Assembly: GCA_023079485.1 (NCBI GenBank)
Contig: CM041089.1
Location: 12,229,001 to 12,293,000, forward strand
From: Archilochus colubris
Lineage: Eukaryota; Chordata; Aves; Apodiformes; Trochilidae
DNA: 64,000 nucleotides
Reading direction: 5' to 3'
Shown: positions 52,856 through 64,000 of the stretch, piece after piece
Layout: every line of letters starts with the position of its first letter
Numbering within the stretch: the stretch's first letter is position 1
Notes under the pieces: model-generated
Seen by the model: the letters and a program-made list of their open reading frames with translations, nothing else
Database searches by the model: none
What the model was told of the DNA's origin: nothing
Made by a program: the position numbers and the translations under genes

Positions 52856-55289
52856 CTCTGGTGTGTTTCTGACGGTTCACAACACTGTGCAGCAGCACGG
52901 GCTGGCTGTCAGCTCGGCTCCGATGTTCCCTGACACCGGGTGACAAGCACTGCTCTGATCCACATCTCGCACAACCCTGGGCACTCCGATTTCCCCCCCT
53001 TCATTTTGTCCTGTAACAGAAATTCTTCTTTACCATCGCCATTCCACTCTTCCCTTTCAATCCCCCCAGTTTCCTCAGCTTTCCCGTCGCTTCATGTCGC
53101 GGGACCCACGGAGCTTTTGTCATTCTTGAGCTACAGGAGGGCTGGAGCTGTTTCTGGAATGTTTGCTCTGTGATCTCGGTGTGGGGTACACGCTCCTCCC
53201 CATCTCCCGCTGCTTTCTCTTGGGCCATGGTCTGATTTAACCCCTTGTCCTCTCTGAACTCTGCCCTTTTACATTCTGATCATAAAACACAGCACTGACT
53301 TGTTGACTTCTGACTAGATCACCCCTGGTGATCTCCACCCTCTTACTGAATTACATCCTTTAAACGATCATTTTAATTTTAAGATTTTTTAGTCAGAGAG
53401 TGGCTCCCCATTTCTCCCCCTAATTCTTGGCACTGTTACCGCTGTAGTACCACCATGAAGGGTCCAATGCCATTTGCTGGTAGTCCTGCCTGCCCCCCCA
53501 TTGCTGCTGTGGTTCTTCTGTCAGAATTTCCACCATCCATCTTGAATTTCTTGTATCTCCACTGTGCCCTTTCCTCAGAAGCCTTTTATTATGACTCAGA
53601 TTCCTGTATAACAACAACAGTGCTGACAGAGTGATGATTGTTGCTCTTCAGCTTTTATGTTTATTTACTTTGGTCCCTGTTGGCAGAAGCACTCGCCTAA
53701 ATGCAATCTTTATTTTACTGCTGTGCTGAAGATGAGTGGAGAAAATCTCTCCCTGCATCTAAAAGAGGAATTAGGACCAGGCCAGGGGATGCCATTGGAG
53801 TTGTTCCTTTGGAAACCTTTAATTGCAGTCATTACCTCTTCTTGTATGTGACAACACTGCCACGTCTTTCAGCAGAGCAGACACATCTGTGTCAGGGAGA
53901 AATGACAGCACTGTGTAAATGTGTGCTGCAGACATTTTATGGGGCAGTAGGAAGCAATGCTGAGCTGTGCCAGGGTTCCCAGATTGCACCCATGGCACTT
54001 AAACCCAGACCTCACATGTTACACACCAGCCCCACACCTTGGTGTGGTCCAGGCTCTTGTTATTTTTTTTTTTTTCCTGGCAGATGTGCAAGAACAAAGG
54101 GGAACATCCATGCTGAGTGTGTTCACACCTCTGTCCTCCTGGTACTTAAATCACTTCCCAAATTGTGCTCAGCCTTGATAATCTTTGCATACATTTACAA
54201 TGTGATTAATTGATCCAGCCTGAGCTTGCCAGGATTCCCAGGAACAGCTACTCTGTCAGCAAGGAGAAGGAACACCTTTTGTACTCCTAATCCAAACTGA
54301 ATTTCTTTAAATAAATACAAAAATAGAAACTGTTTCCTCCTCTTCTTGTACCTCTCTGATCTGTCTGATTCCGTGCGTGTTTAACCTCAAACTTACTTTG
54401 AAAGAATTGAATACTGAATTTAAAACTCCTTCCTGAAAACAAAACCAACTCCTCTGCAATCTCCCCAGAACCTGTATTTGCTGCCTCTGAAAAAGTCCAG
54501 ATCAACTTTTTGTGCACATATTCTTAAGCCTTGTTTATTATTTTGATTAAACATCTCCACACTTGGCAATTACTTGGGACAAGAATTGTTTAGAAAAGAC
54601 TTAGGAAATATGAAGCAATACTCCACCAGGATGTATCTTTGTGGCAAGTTTTTAATAGTGAACAACAGGTGTTTGCTCAAGCCATGCACACTTCAGGCAT
54701 GTGACTAATCCTATTAACTTTAAGTTAAGTGTGTCCGAGTGTTTAAAGGATTAGAGTCTTAATTACAGAGCATCTGTAGAGGTCAAATATCAAAGGCTGT
54801 TCAGAGCCTGAGTTTTAGCACTTTCTGAATGAGTAATATTTGTGTCTTTTCCCTTTTCATCCAGCATCCTTCCTGCATTAAGTTAAATGGGTGTTCCCAT
54901 ATGGCCTTTGTTAAACCAAGTCATCCTCATGTCCTACAGAGAGGTTTCTAGATCACAATAAATGCTACCAGAGCTGGCAGCATGTGCTCAAAAGAAGTCT
55001 GGGACTTGGAAAACACAGGTTTGAAGACACCAAGTTTGCACAGGATGTGCCAGCCTACTTTCTAGCTGCTTCTAATTTGAATTATTGACCACTAAGATTT
55101 TTTTTTCATAATGATTTATTAAACAGAATTGGAAAGCAAGAGTCTTAGGATGATAATTAGCTAGTATTGACAATGTGTAATTTAGACATGTAACTTAGGT
55201 GTCTAAATTATAGCCTTTGGCTCCAGACAGCGGTATCAGAAAGCCAGGAATGGGAATTATCTCCTTCCTCCCACCCAAGAAGCAAGATC
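52856..55289. other. Intergenic sequence upstream of SPTY2D1
   Basis: No recognisable protein, RNA gene or repeat beyond short homopolymers (for example a T-run at about 54062-54075). An open frame of 170 codons on the plus strand at 53701-54213 shows no family resemblance, overlaps open frames in other registers, and is treated as chance. Confidence 0.4.
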
Positions 55290-56290
55290 AATTATATTTA
55301 GGTAAGTTCTGGTAGACACTTGTCCAATCTGTGCTTGAAAACTCAAAACCCAAGGCTGTCACACCCCATAGTAAACTCTCTTGCTGTTTTTTTATCTTCA
55401 GCATGAGAAAACTATTTCTCACACCTAACCCAGATCTCCTTTGCAACTGAGCCTTTTCAGCAGACGAGTATATTGCCCTCTCCCTTAGAAATACAGTGCA
55501 CACATTTACAGCCCCACTACTGAGTCTCCCTTTTCTCTGGGACAAACCACTCCAATTCCTCCAATGGTTTCTCATAAGACTTCTAATTCTCTGTTCTAGC
55601 CAAAGCAGAGTACAGTGCTCCATCTGAAAGTTTACTAGCCATAGCAGAAGAATAGCTTCATTTACCTGGCCAACAATATTCCTTTTTATATATCCCTTGG
55701 TGCTATTTGGATTTTATTTTTTTTTTGGCAGTGGTGTGGCTGACTCTTGTTTTGTTTGTGATCCATGCACCAACTCTCTGATTATAGAGTGATGCTATCA
55801 GAGCAGTAATTCCACAGCCTGCATTTGTGTTGTTGGGAATCCTGCAGGGAGGGAAAGCATCTCTTTTGAGTCACTTTCTTTTCCCCTGCTTTAATTTGCC
55901 ATTTTCATTGAGATCCTTGCCCCATCCTCCAACACTTCCCGCCCTTCTCAGCCAGTGGGTTTGGTAAGAAGGTTTTTTCTGTTCTGTCATCCAAATTATT
56001 TAATGAAAATATCAAATTGGTGGTATGGAGACACTCCAGGAAAATTCTGCTTGATGCATCCAGTGTTGCTTAAATGTTAAGAATGTACCCTGGGTGCAGT
56101 TTACACCCATTTCTGTACTTAACCATTCATGTTGTTCTGTGACTTGCTTGTGAGGCTGTAAGAAGTCTTTCCAAACCCAAGATATCTGTCACCTGTGGCT
56201 TTTCTGCTGTACACAAGAGCAGTTACCTAATCAGAGCTGGAAATGAGCTTGTTTAACATGAGTTATTCTAAGCAAAGTAATCTCACTGAC
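55290..56290 (-). mobile_element. Old, degenerate CR1-type LINE fragment (about 1 kb)
   Basis: In plus orientation the stretch follows the reverse complement of an ancient reptile/bird CR1. Segments in order are CACACCTAACCCAGATCTCC, TCTCATAAGACTTCTAATTC, TTTGTGATCCATGCACCAAC, TCATCCAAATTATTTAATGA then AAATAT, and a block around 56155-56275 (CTGTAAGAAG...CCAAGATATC...CACAAGAGCAGTTACC) matching the usual ending of that consensus section. Divergence is high and the frame is destroyed. The subfamily cannot be named by eye. Confidence 0.6.
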
Positions 56291-57471
56291 ACTAATTTCT
56301 AGGTACTTACATGTGTCAGGTTTAGCTGGAGCAGCTCATTGTTCAGCTGGTCATGGAACAGGTACAGCTTCCTAACACTGGAATGCAAGGCAGACAAACT
56401 AAAATCAGAGAATGTGAATTCCTCTGTACATGATTAAAATTACCAGTCATAAAAAAAAAAAAAAACAATTAAAAAAGCATATATTTCAAATCCATAGCAA
56501 TCACAGAATACCAGGGGACAGACACAAAGTTAAGATGCCAAGGAATAAACTTCCCTAGTCTTTAAAAGTGATTTCAAGTAACTGCCTTGGGGCTTTTGGG
56601 TTGATTTTTAGTTTCATTCTTTAAACAAAGACTGAACCTTTCTGGTGCAGAGATAAGTGCAAACAAACACAGCTGTGCTCCAACAAGCAGCTATGTAGCT
56701 CTGGGGCTGCCTGGGACCTAAAGTCAGCAAGGGTGAAGAACTGGGCCTTGTGGACCACCTATGAAATCAGGACATTAGTTCTGAAAATACAAACATCTTC
56801 ACAAAACCCTCCATTACCTGAAGAAAATGTAGGTCTGCCAAAAAGTGAGGATATAGTAATGAACAACACTGGCTCGTGGAATAGCTGTATTTGCAAAGTG
56901 TTCTCTCAGCTGGAGAAGAAAAAGATTAAGAATGGAAAAAAAGGAGGAAATACTTACATTTGATTTAGGTATTTAGCTTACTTAATGGGTTAGGTAGCTA
57001 AAGTATCTTGAAAGTGGCTGTTGCTTAAGCATGTCAAAAATCCAAACATACAAGTATATGGGAAATAGGTAAAAAAACCTCTCTATAATATATGGCATAA
57101 AGATACATAGGCAGTAGGTCAAGGTATTTAAACAAACAATGTATTAATAATAAATGTGAAAATAAGATGCAAAGCAAGGATTGTTTTATGAGAACAACTT
57201 CCTTTCCTAAGCTGCTAAAAAAAGGGCAATAAATAATAAAAAAAACACACAACAGACAAAAATCAGCATCACAGTAATGTGAAAAAAAAAGTATTTAAAC
57301 ATTGAACAGCAGCCATAGTACCCAGATATTACTGGAATATCAAACAACACATGTAAAACAGACTGCAAAGGAGTAAGGGATTTCCCCTAGGATGGGATTA
57401 GAGTCCGGAAAGAGCATCCTGGATAAGATGGACTGTGTGATGGACTCAGTGAGCCATTCCCAGCAGATCCA

Positions 57472-58149
57472 TCATTCAGTGCTGGGAAATGCTCCCAACA
57501 ACCCCCTCTGCATTTCACCCGAGCTCCCAACCAAGAGACCAAGTCTTTGGATGGAATATAAACTCTGAGAAGATGGTGTTCCGGGTGCACAGAAAGGAGG
57601 AGCTGGCACTCTGAGGCTTCTGGAAGTGCAGACAGGTACAAGCAGAGCTCCAAGTTTCCATGCTGCCTGGAGAGTTCCAGTGTCCTCCTCCTCCATCCCC
57701 ACCTCACCCTGGGTGACATCCCCAGGAGGATGCATTGCAGTGTCACTGCTGCCTGCCAGCTCCTCTGGCTGCTCACAGGGGTTTGTTCTTTCTACCTGGG
57801 AGCAAAGGAATCGATAAACTGCAAGGGCTGAGAGGTGATGGACTGAAGTGGAGCCCATGGGGGTCGGGGAGGGGTGATGGGACCTCCTGCGGGACTTCAG
57901 CCTTGGGGTGGTGACAGCAGATGGCGATCGTGTCTTTAGAACAGAGGCAGCTGGAGCTTGCACAGCAGCATGTTCAGGCAAGCATCCCTGAGCCTTTCCT
58001 GGTGCCAGCCCTTGTTGTTCATCTTGGCTGCTTCTCAGGCACTTCTGTACAGAGCCTCCTGGGCTGAAAGGCTCAGCAGAGCCCCTCCCCGAGCCTTCCA
58101 GGCGGAGATCTCTCCACAGAATGCTGCTGAGAGATAAGTAAACATCCAA
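57472..58149 (-). other. Unidentified 225-codon open frame
   Basis: A stop-free minus-strand frame begins at an ATG at 58149. Its composition is Ser/Pro/Arg-rich (for example TPRLKSRRRSHHPSPTPMG), with no domain, membrane span or family I recognise. The local sequence is more GC-rich than its surroundings, which lengthens chance frames. A pyrimidine-rich stretch with AG (TTACTTATCTCTCAG on the minus strand, near 58131) could serve as a splice acceptor, but no matching donor was identified. A second frame overlaps it at 57387-57776. It could be an exon, a lncRNA segment or chance. Confidence 0.2.
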
Positions 58150-58325
58150 AAGAGCAAAGCAAGGGTTTGTCTATTTAACTGAAAGTATTCAAAGCTCTTC
58201 ATCATCATACGTGCCTGTGAAGCTGAGAAATGTGTGTTTGCCACATGCAGTTGCAGATGGTTGTGGCATCCGAAGCAGATCAAATGAATTGTACATTTGC
58301 TCATATTGCTTTGGAGCCAAGGCTT

Positions 58326-58340
58326 TTTTTTTTTTTTTTC
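58326..58340. repeat. Poly(T) tract
   Basis: A run of about 15 T lies in intergenic sequence. Confidence 0.85.
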
Positions 58341-60762
58341 CCAAACACAGAGAAATATTTGGATTTTTTTTCTAAACAGTGCTGAATGCCTGATTTGAAG
58401 ATCTACTTCATTTTGGGGGGCTAGGGCATTTCTGAAAGTCAGGCTCCCTTCTGTTTGTACAGATCTCTACTACATTACGTGGGAAAATGATAAAAATATC
58501 ATAAGCTGCCAAATGAAAACACTGGAAAATTGAACTGCTCCATGAAACTCTGCTCCTCTACCAATTTCACTTCTTCATCTCATCCTCTCCCTGCCTTGAA
58601 GAAACTCCTGCCCAGACTATCAAGCACCTTGTGAACTCCAAGATTAACAAATCCAATCTCTTTCGTGCGTTATCAGGAAACAAGCTCTGGAATCAAGGGA
58701 ACAAAACCCCTTCAACCTCTCTGTCAGATCTGGGTGTCATCTTGAGTGCTTCCTGGCTTATATTCAGCTAATGCAGCAAAGTACAATGCAAAACCACACA
58801 GAAGGGCAAGCTGCTTTTACTTTAAGCAGATTTCAGGAATACTTTCTCCACAGATTGTTCTCACTCCTTCTTTCCTGTGTATGAGGATGGAGATGCACAC
58901 AGCCACGTAGCCCAGACAGGAACTGAGGGTGACCCAGCACAGACAGTGCCCTCACTGACTGGGTCCAGTCCCTGAGCACCCCACACAGACCTGGACACTG
59001 CTCAGAGACTCCTTGACCAGTCTCAAACAAGGAAAAGGCAAATCAACTCCAGAGGCCTTCCAGAAAGGAGCAGCAGGAGATGGGAACCAGAGAAAAGGCT
59101 TGGAGAACAACTTTCTCCAGCATAAGTCTGTGATCTATCCAGGAGGCAGCACTTGGTTTCCCAGGCCCAGGTATCTTCAGAAGCTGCACACACCATTCCT
59201 TTTCCCCTTCTTGTTGTTTCTTGATGATTTCACACTTGTTCACTGCCATTCATGCCTCACTCATACTCACCTCACAGTACCTATGCCAAAGAAGTCCACC
59301 TGGTGGCCAGGCTGTGAAGAATTCAGTGCAAACAAACACTTCAGTCATCATCAGGAAGCTACTGGAACTTGAGTGCAGACTGAAAAGAGCAGTGTGAGAG
59401 GTTACTGATGTGAAACTGAATGCAGCAAATGTGCTGCAGCCTCCTAAGTGAGCTCCATCTTTGGAGTGTAGCCCCCATATTGAGCACTTCACAGTAGTGT
59501 AATCTCACAAGCAGTTTTCTCAGCGTGGTTCTCTGCAGTGCTAAGCTGTGTTTACCATGCAGTCAGCATAGTCAAAAATCAAGTGGTAAAGTTAAAACTA
59601 ATAGGATAAATTATTCACTATCATCTTCTGATAAATCCGGGTTTGTGTCGTGTGCTGAGCCTTAGTGCATGGCTTGTGGACTTAGAAATAAAGAACATAA
59701 GGTCATTTTGAGTAATCTTCTTTCAGTTAAGCAAACACAAGGATATATTCATTTCAATACAAAGTCATCAAATTGTCTGGCACAATATATTTAGCCTTTT
59801 ATGAAATTGCTTATTAGCTAAACTTATTTCAACCTCCATTCTGAACATTTATCTCAGATTTCTTAGAAGAAGGTTGGAATTTGTGGAGTGTATTTTATTC
59901 ATTGGGTGTAACTTTGAAAAATAAAAGCCATGCAGCACTGTAATGAATGATACTTTCATTTCTGTCTTGCCTTCAACAAAACTATCTGAATAGCAGCTTT
60001 ACATTGAAGTAGACCAACATTTTATCCCTGGCACAAACATTTAAAGGGAAAAGCAATCCGTTTTATCTGAGCATACCTCACTAAATCTAATGCCATTGCA
60101 ATAAATGAGCAGAGCAAAGAGGATTGGAGCTTACCATGAAATACTGAAATAAAGGTCAGATTTGTAGCAAGCATAAATCAACATTCTTCCATGGCTTAAG
60201 TGGATTTATGCCCATTTATACAAGGGAAGAATCTGGCTCATTATGACTGGATGAACTACAAATAGGGTGTCAAGCAGGAATTTTGAATTTCAAAGCTTAT
60301 TTCTTTGACTTGTTAGCCAAAATCAGATTCTAAATATTTTGAAGACTTTTTGTTCACATAACTGAGGAGGCTGGTTGTATTCTCTCCCTTGAAAGTAAAC
60401 TTTTAGAACAAGGTCTGTACAGGTCTATTTAACAGCTTGATCAGCATGAATTGTCAGCTTTTGCAATCCATGCATTTCAGATTTTGAAATGTAGCCTTTA
60501 GGGCAACATAAATAACAAACCCAGTTAATCAGTGGTCCAAGGTTTTGGTGATTTGGTGGGGCTCAGCAGATGACTTGGTGTTACAGGCTCATTCCCTTTG
60601 AAGCAGTCTCCTCCAGATTGCACCATGTGAATATTTAAAAGCCATGCAGCACACAGAAGTTGAGCAGTGCAGGGAGGAGCAAGCCTATGCTAGGATCTGT
60701 GGCAAAATTGCAGAAGAGTCTGGATAAACCTCCCAGGGGTTTACATCTGAGTAAAATGTATT
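58341..60762. other. Intergenic sequence without recognised genes
   Basis: No coding frame with family features was seen. A stretch near 60180-60245 resembles old amniote interspersed repeats but could not be assigned. Confidence 0.35.
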
Positions 60763-60812
60763 TATTGTAAATAAATAATAAAGTAAATATTGTAAATAAA
60801 TAATAAAGTAAA
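60763..60812. repeat. 25-bp direct tandem duplication
   Basis: Two identical copies of TATTGTAAATAAATAATAAA plus GTAAA lie head to tail (60763-60787 and 60788-60812). They are flanked by TTACATCTGA and similar copies of GTAAAATGTA on both sides. Confidence 0.9.
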
Positions 60813-61143
60813 ATGTATAATTACATCTGACATGGTTCCATCAAGCTTCTCTTGGAGCAGGCATCCCACAGATGTTTGTGGATGGCCTAAGTCAATGCAG
60901 CTGCTGAGAGAAGAAACCTCTGCTCTGTCTGCATTGCTTGGCTTTTCCATTGCCCCTCATTTGTACAATTGGACAATGAAGCTGACCAGGATCCATTCAG
61001 CTGGAAGTAAACCTAACAAAAAGTTAATTTCCCTAAGGCCATGGCTTCCAGCAATGCCAGAGTGTTGTACTGGAGAAGGAGGGTAAGGACACTGCTCTGC
61101 AGGAGGATGGACACCTCCCTTCTTCCCTGTTAGATGGGATCAA

Positions 61144-61659
61144 GTGCAGCTGGAACAATGGATTCTACTCCCAAAATCCCTTGGCCCTCAGCAGGACTTG
61201 AAGGAAGAGGAGGAGGTACATGGAAGAGGGAAACCAGGGAGATGGGGAATGTCCCTGTTGGGCAAAAATGGGGGAGGTTATAGATCATTTCACCTTTGGG
61301 ATCTCTGCCTCAAGACCAGCCAGGATCTGGCCAAGTCAGAGCTGCTTTATGAAATGCAAACACTGCTCACAGATTTTTTTTCCCCTGGGTATTGGTTGAT
61401 GAATAATGAATGCTTTTATGCTGTGCCACTCTCTCAATTTCCTTTGCTGTTACTAAAGTTGTCTGACTTGGAGAGGTTTCCTCCTCTCAGCTTGGTGTCT
61501 GTATCCAGATCCTCTAGCAAGGTCAAACTCCTGGTATTATTCATTACCACAGAAAGTGAAGAATCCCACTGTTTACTACATATTGCTAAGAAGAGTGAAG
61601 AAAACCTCTGGGAAAAAAAACTAAAACCAAGGTTATTGGAACAGAAAGGTCTTTTTTAA
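61144..61659 (+). other. Unidentified 171-codon open frame
   Basis: A plus-strand frame opens at ATG 61144 and closes at TAA 61659. The predicted protein has an acidic start (DLKEEEEVH) and a hydrophobic stretch (FPLLLLKLSDL), but no motif I can tie to a family. It may be chance; no promoter or poly(A) signal was linked to it. Confidence 0.15.
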
Positions 61660-64000
61660 CTAGAAAATGTGTTCAAAGGTATTTTTAATGAAGCATTTGG
61701 AAAAAAACATGAATATTTAGCAGCAGAATAGCCTAATTGTGGAATTGTACTATAATGTTTCAGAAACTTCAAGGCATATCTGTGGCTGGAAGGAGAAGTG
61801 TGCAGGGAAGCAGCAAACACTTCAAGAAGTTGTTGATGAGCAAGCAGAAACACCCTTTGGGGGATCCTTTGCCCACCTGATCTGTTTTCCAGATGAATCA
61901 CAAAGCAGTGGCCACGTCCACTTACAGATGTCAAATAGCTCTTAGTATTTCCCACTATGGTAAGAATTTTAGTCCCCATGACTGGCTTAGCAAAATGCTG
62001 TTCCTACTGACTCTGTGTCCCTTGTATAAATTCCCTGGCAGTTTTCAGTTCAGTTAGTTAAATAAACCATCATTTCCTGCCTCAAATGTCAACTATTGTG
62101 GCCCAAGGTCCCTTAAGGGTCTCGCTGCCTTTAGATCAGCTGCTTCACAATCTGAGCACATTTTCCTCCTCCTTTAAAGCATTTTCTCTGCTTTTTTTTA
62201 CATGAGGACTTCCCCTGCACAGGAAATCCAGGCTTTAACAGTAAAGATAATAGGCAAGTTATTTTCTTCAGCATCAGAGGGATTGCAGGAAGTGGTGAAG
62301 CTATGGCCCTGAATTGTACATTCAGCAAGATTCAGTTCATGTCACTCAAAGGAGACACACACCCTTTGGTTGGGGTTTCAGATGGCTGAGGGATATTGCA
62401 AAGTTATGAACTGGGACCTGTACTCTCTCCATCACCTTATATCATATTTTTCCCAGGCTGCCTCCTTATATGGGTTTCTGTACTTCTGCTTTTTGGTAAA
62501 CAATCCCCAAACCTTCTGAAGATACCTTTGGACTTTCCTCTACAGGTGAGGAGGTCAGAGCTCCTTTATCAGGCAAACTGCTGACTCAACCACAAGGTGC
62601 AAACAGATTTGAGGTCACATTTACAGTTTTAACTCTTTCCTGAGAATTAGCATGCTAGAGGTGGAGGATACTCTCCTTGCTGGTAAATACTACCCAGTGT
62701 ATCAATCTCATATACATTGCAAATGCTACTCAGCATTTGGTTAATAAGTACCACTTCCTCCTGAAGGTGCTGCTGCATTTGAGGACTGGAACAGAGGATA
62801 TTGATCCCTGTTGGGTCCAGTGCTAGAGAAATGCAGTATCTGACACAGACTTTTAAGAATTAACTCCTGATTTATGTGTTGAGCAGTGGATGGTTTAGCT
62901 GGGTGTAGGTCCCACCAGCCACACACAGCACTTTGCTGGGAGCAAAGGCCAACTCTTTGTTTGCCTGTTCTGAAATCTGATCTAAGCAGACAGCATTAGT
63001 CAGAATGCTGATGCTGACTCTTCCCTAAAACAACAGTAATCCTGCATTCCAGAAGCAAGAGCATCTCTCTTAAAGGGGAGTGCTTGATTCTGGAATAGTT
63101 TTACAAATGTCCAGATAACACGAAGGTCCCAGACAAAGGCTTTCCTGTGGGCTTTCCTTAGGGCCCTGGCTATAGGGCTGAGCATCTCTCTGTCTTCGTG
63201 GTAAGTTAAAGAGGTCTCTTGCCCTCAGAAAAATCACCAGGGATGGGTGGTATAAGAATAACCCCTACCTGCTACTTGCCTCCAGCTTCTTGCTTTGTGA
63301 CTCTTTTTGTGACAAGTGTAGTGCAGATGAATTGCACTCTCTTGTTTATGCAATCACACATTAAAAATTAAATCTCAACCCCCGAGGTCCTCAGTGAGGC
63401 AAAGCCCTTAACCAAGTGTGTGTTTCACAGCCTGGCCATTTTGGATAACAAGTTTGTCAGTGGGAGACCTCTCTGATTTCCCTACAGTTATCTGAATAAT
63501 ACCCAGCTTAGATCCTCTCACTGTCCAGACCCGTCAGGTGCAAACCCCTCAACCTTCCTGATGTCTGCTCAGTATAAACTCAGATCAGTATAAACTCCCA
63601 AAGCCTACACAAAAGAGCAAGTCTCTGAGCCTTCTAATTTATGCTTTTTGAACCTGAAGCTGCCAGAACCTCCTGATGTGCAGAGCAGAGAAACTTAACA
63701 AAGTCTGTGGAGCTCTCTGGTGCTGCCATGGCCCCTCCTGCACTGCTCAGCAGCTCCAGCAGGGAAGGGAGATGTTCTTTCTATGCTGACCTCTAGAAAA
63801 ATTTGGTTTTCCCTACCTCTCCCTACTTGTCTTCAGTTTTATGTCACCTCCTGGCAGCTGTCATATGATGCATCAGCTGCTGTCATACACAACCCACTAA
63901 TGGCAGCATCTTTCTTTCCAGGTTTGAGTGTTTATGCAAAGTTTGTTGCTTCTTGAATCTTCAGAAATCTCCACCAAAACCCACAAAGAAGCCCTTCATC
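61660..64000. other. Intergenic sequence to the window end
   Basis: No recognised gene, RNA gene or repeat. TMEM86A, which follows SPTY2D1 in human, was not found; none of the longer open frames here resembles that multi-span membrane protein. Confidence 0.35.

Noticed and set aside
53701..54213. 170-codon plus-strand open frame
   Set aside because: No family features, and overlapping frames in other registers; most likely chance.

Overview
This is about 64 kb of a bird nuclear genome, possibly a songbird. The evidence is intron-rich vertebrate genes with GT-AG junctions, CpG-island promoters, and several CR1 LINE fragments carrying the avian ATTCTATG-type 3' tail. It is the conserved LDHA - TSG101 - UEVLD - SPTY2D1 neighbourhood known from human chromosome 11p15. 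I found no bacterial, viral, CRISPR or phage-like system.

Layout. The last five coding exons of LDHA (lactate dehydrogenase A) run on the plus strand at 438-3094; its earlier exons lie before the window. TSG101 (ESCRT-I subunit) is complete on the minus strand, 20389 down to 4518, in ten coding exons (392 codons plus stop). It converges tail-to-tail with LDHA, with only about 0.55 kb between the predicted poly(A) sites. UEVLD is complete on the minus strand, 34142 down to 22409, in twelve coding exons (479 codons plus stop). SPTY2D1 (SPT2-type histone H3-H4 chaperone) is complete on the minus strand, 52216 down to 40056, in six coding exons (720 codons plus stop). Each of the three complete genes starts in its own CpG island, at about 19.8-20.7, 33.8-34.45 and 51.7-52.6 kb. 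From 52.7 to 64 kb I recognise no known gene. That stretch holds an old CR1 copy of about 1 kb, short tandem repeats and two open frames of unknown meaning.

How the genes relate. UEVLD is a fusion of a TSG101-like UEV domain and an LDH-like domain, and both parental gene types flank it here. Exon lengths record this: the first four UEVLD coding exons are 42/85/63/164 nt against 42/85/66/164 in TSG101. Its last five are 171/174/85/124/165 against 174/174/118/124/165 in LDHA. The LDH half keeps the nucleotide-binding motif but has lost the catalytic His and two substrate-contact Arg residues.

All coordinates for exons were read by eye from splice-site consensus and reading-frame continuity. 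Every junction in the four genes keeps frame. UTR ends, transcription starts and regulatory motifs are predictions.
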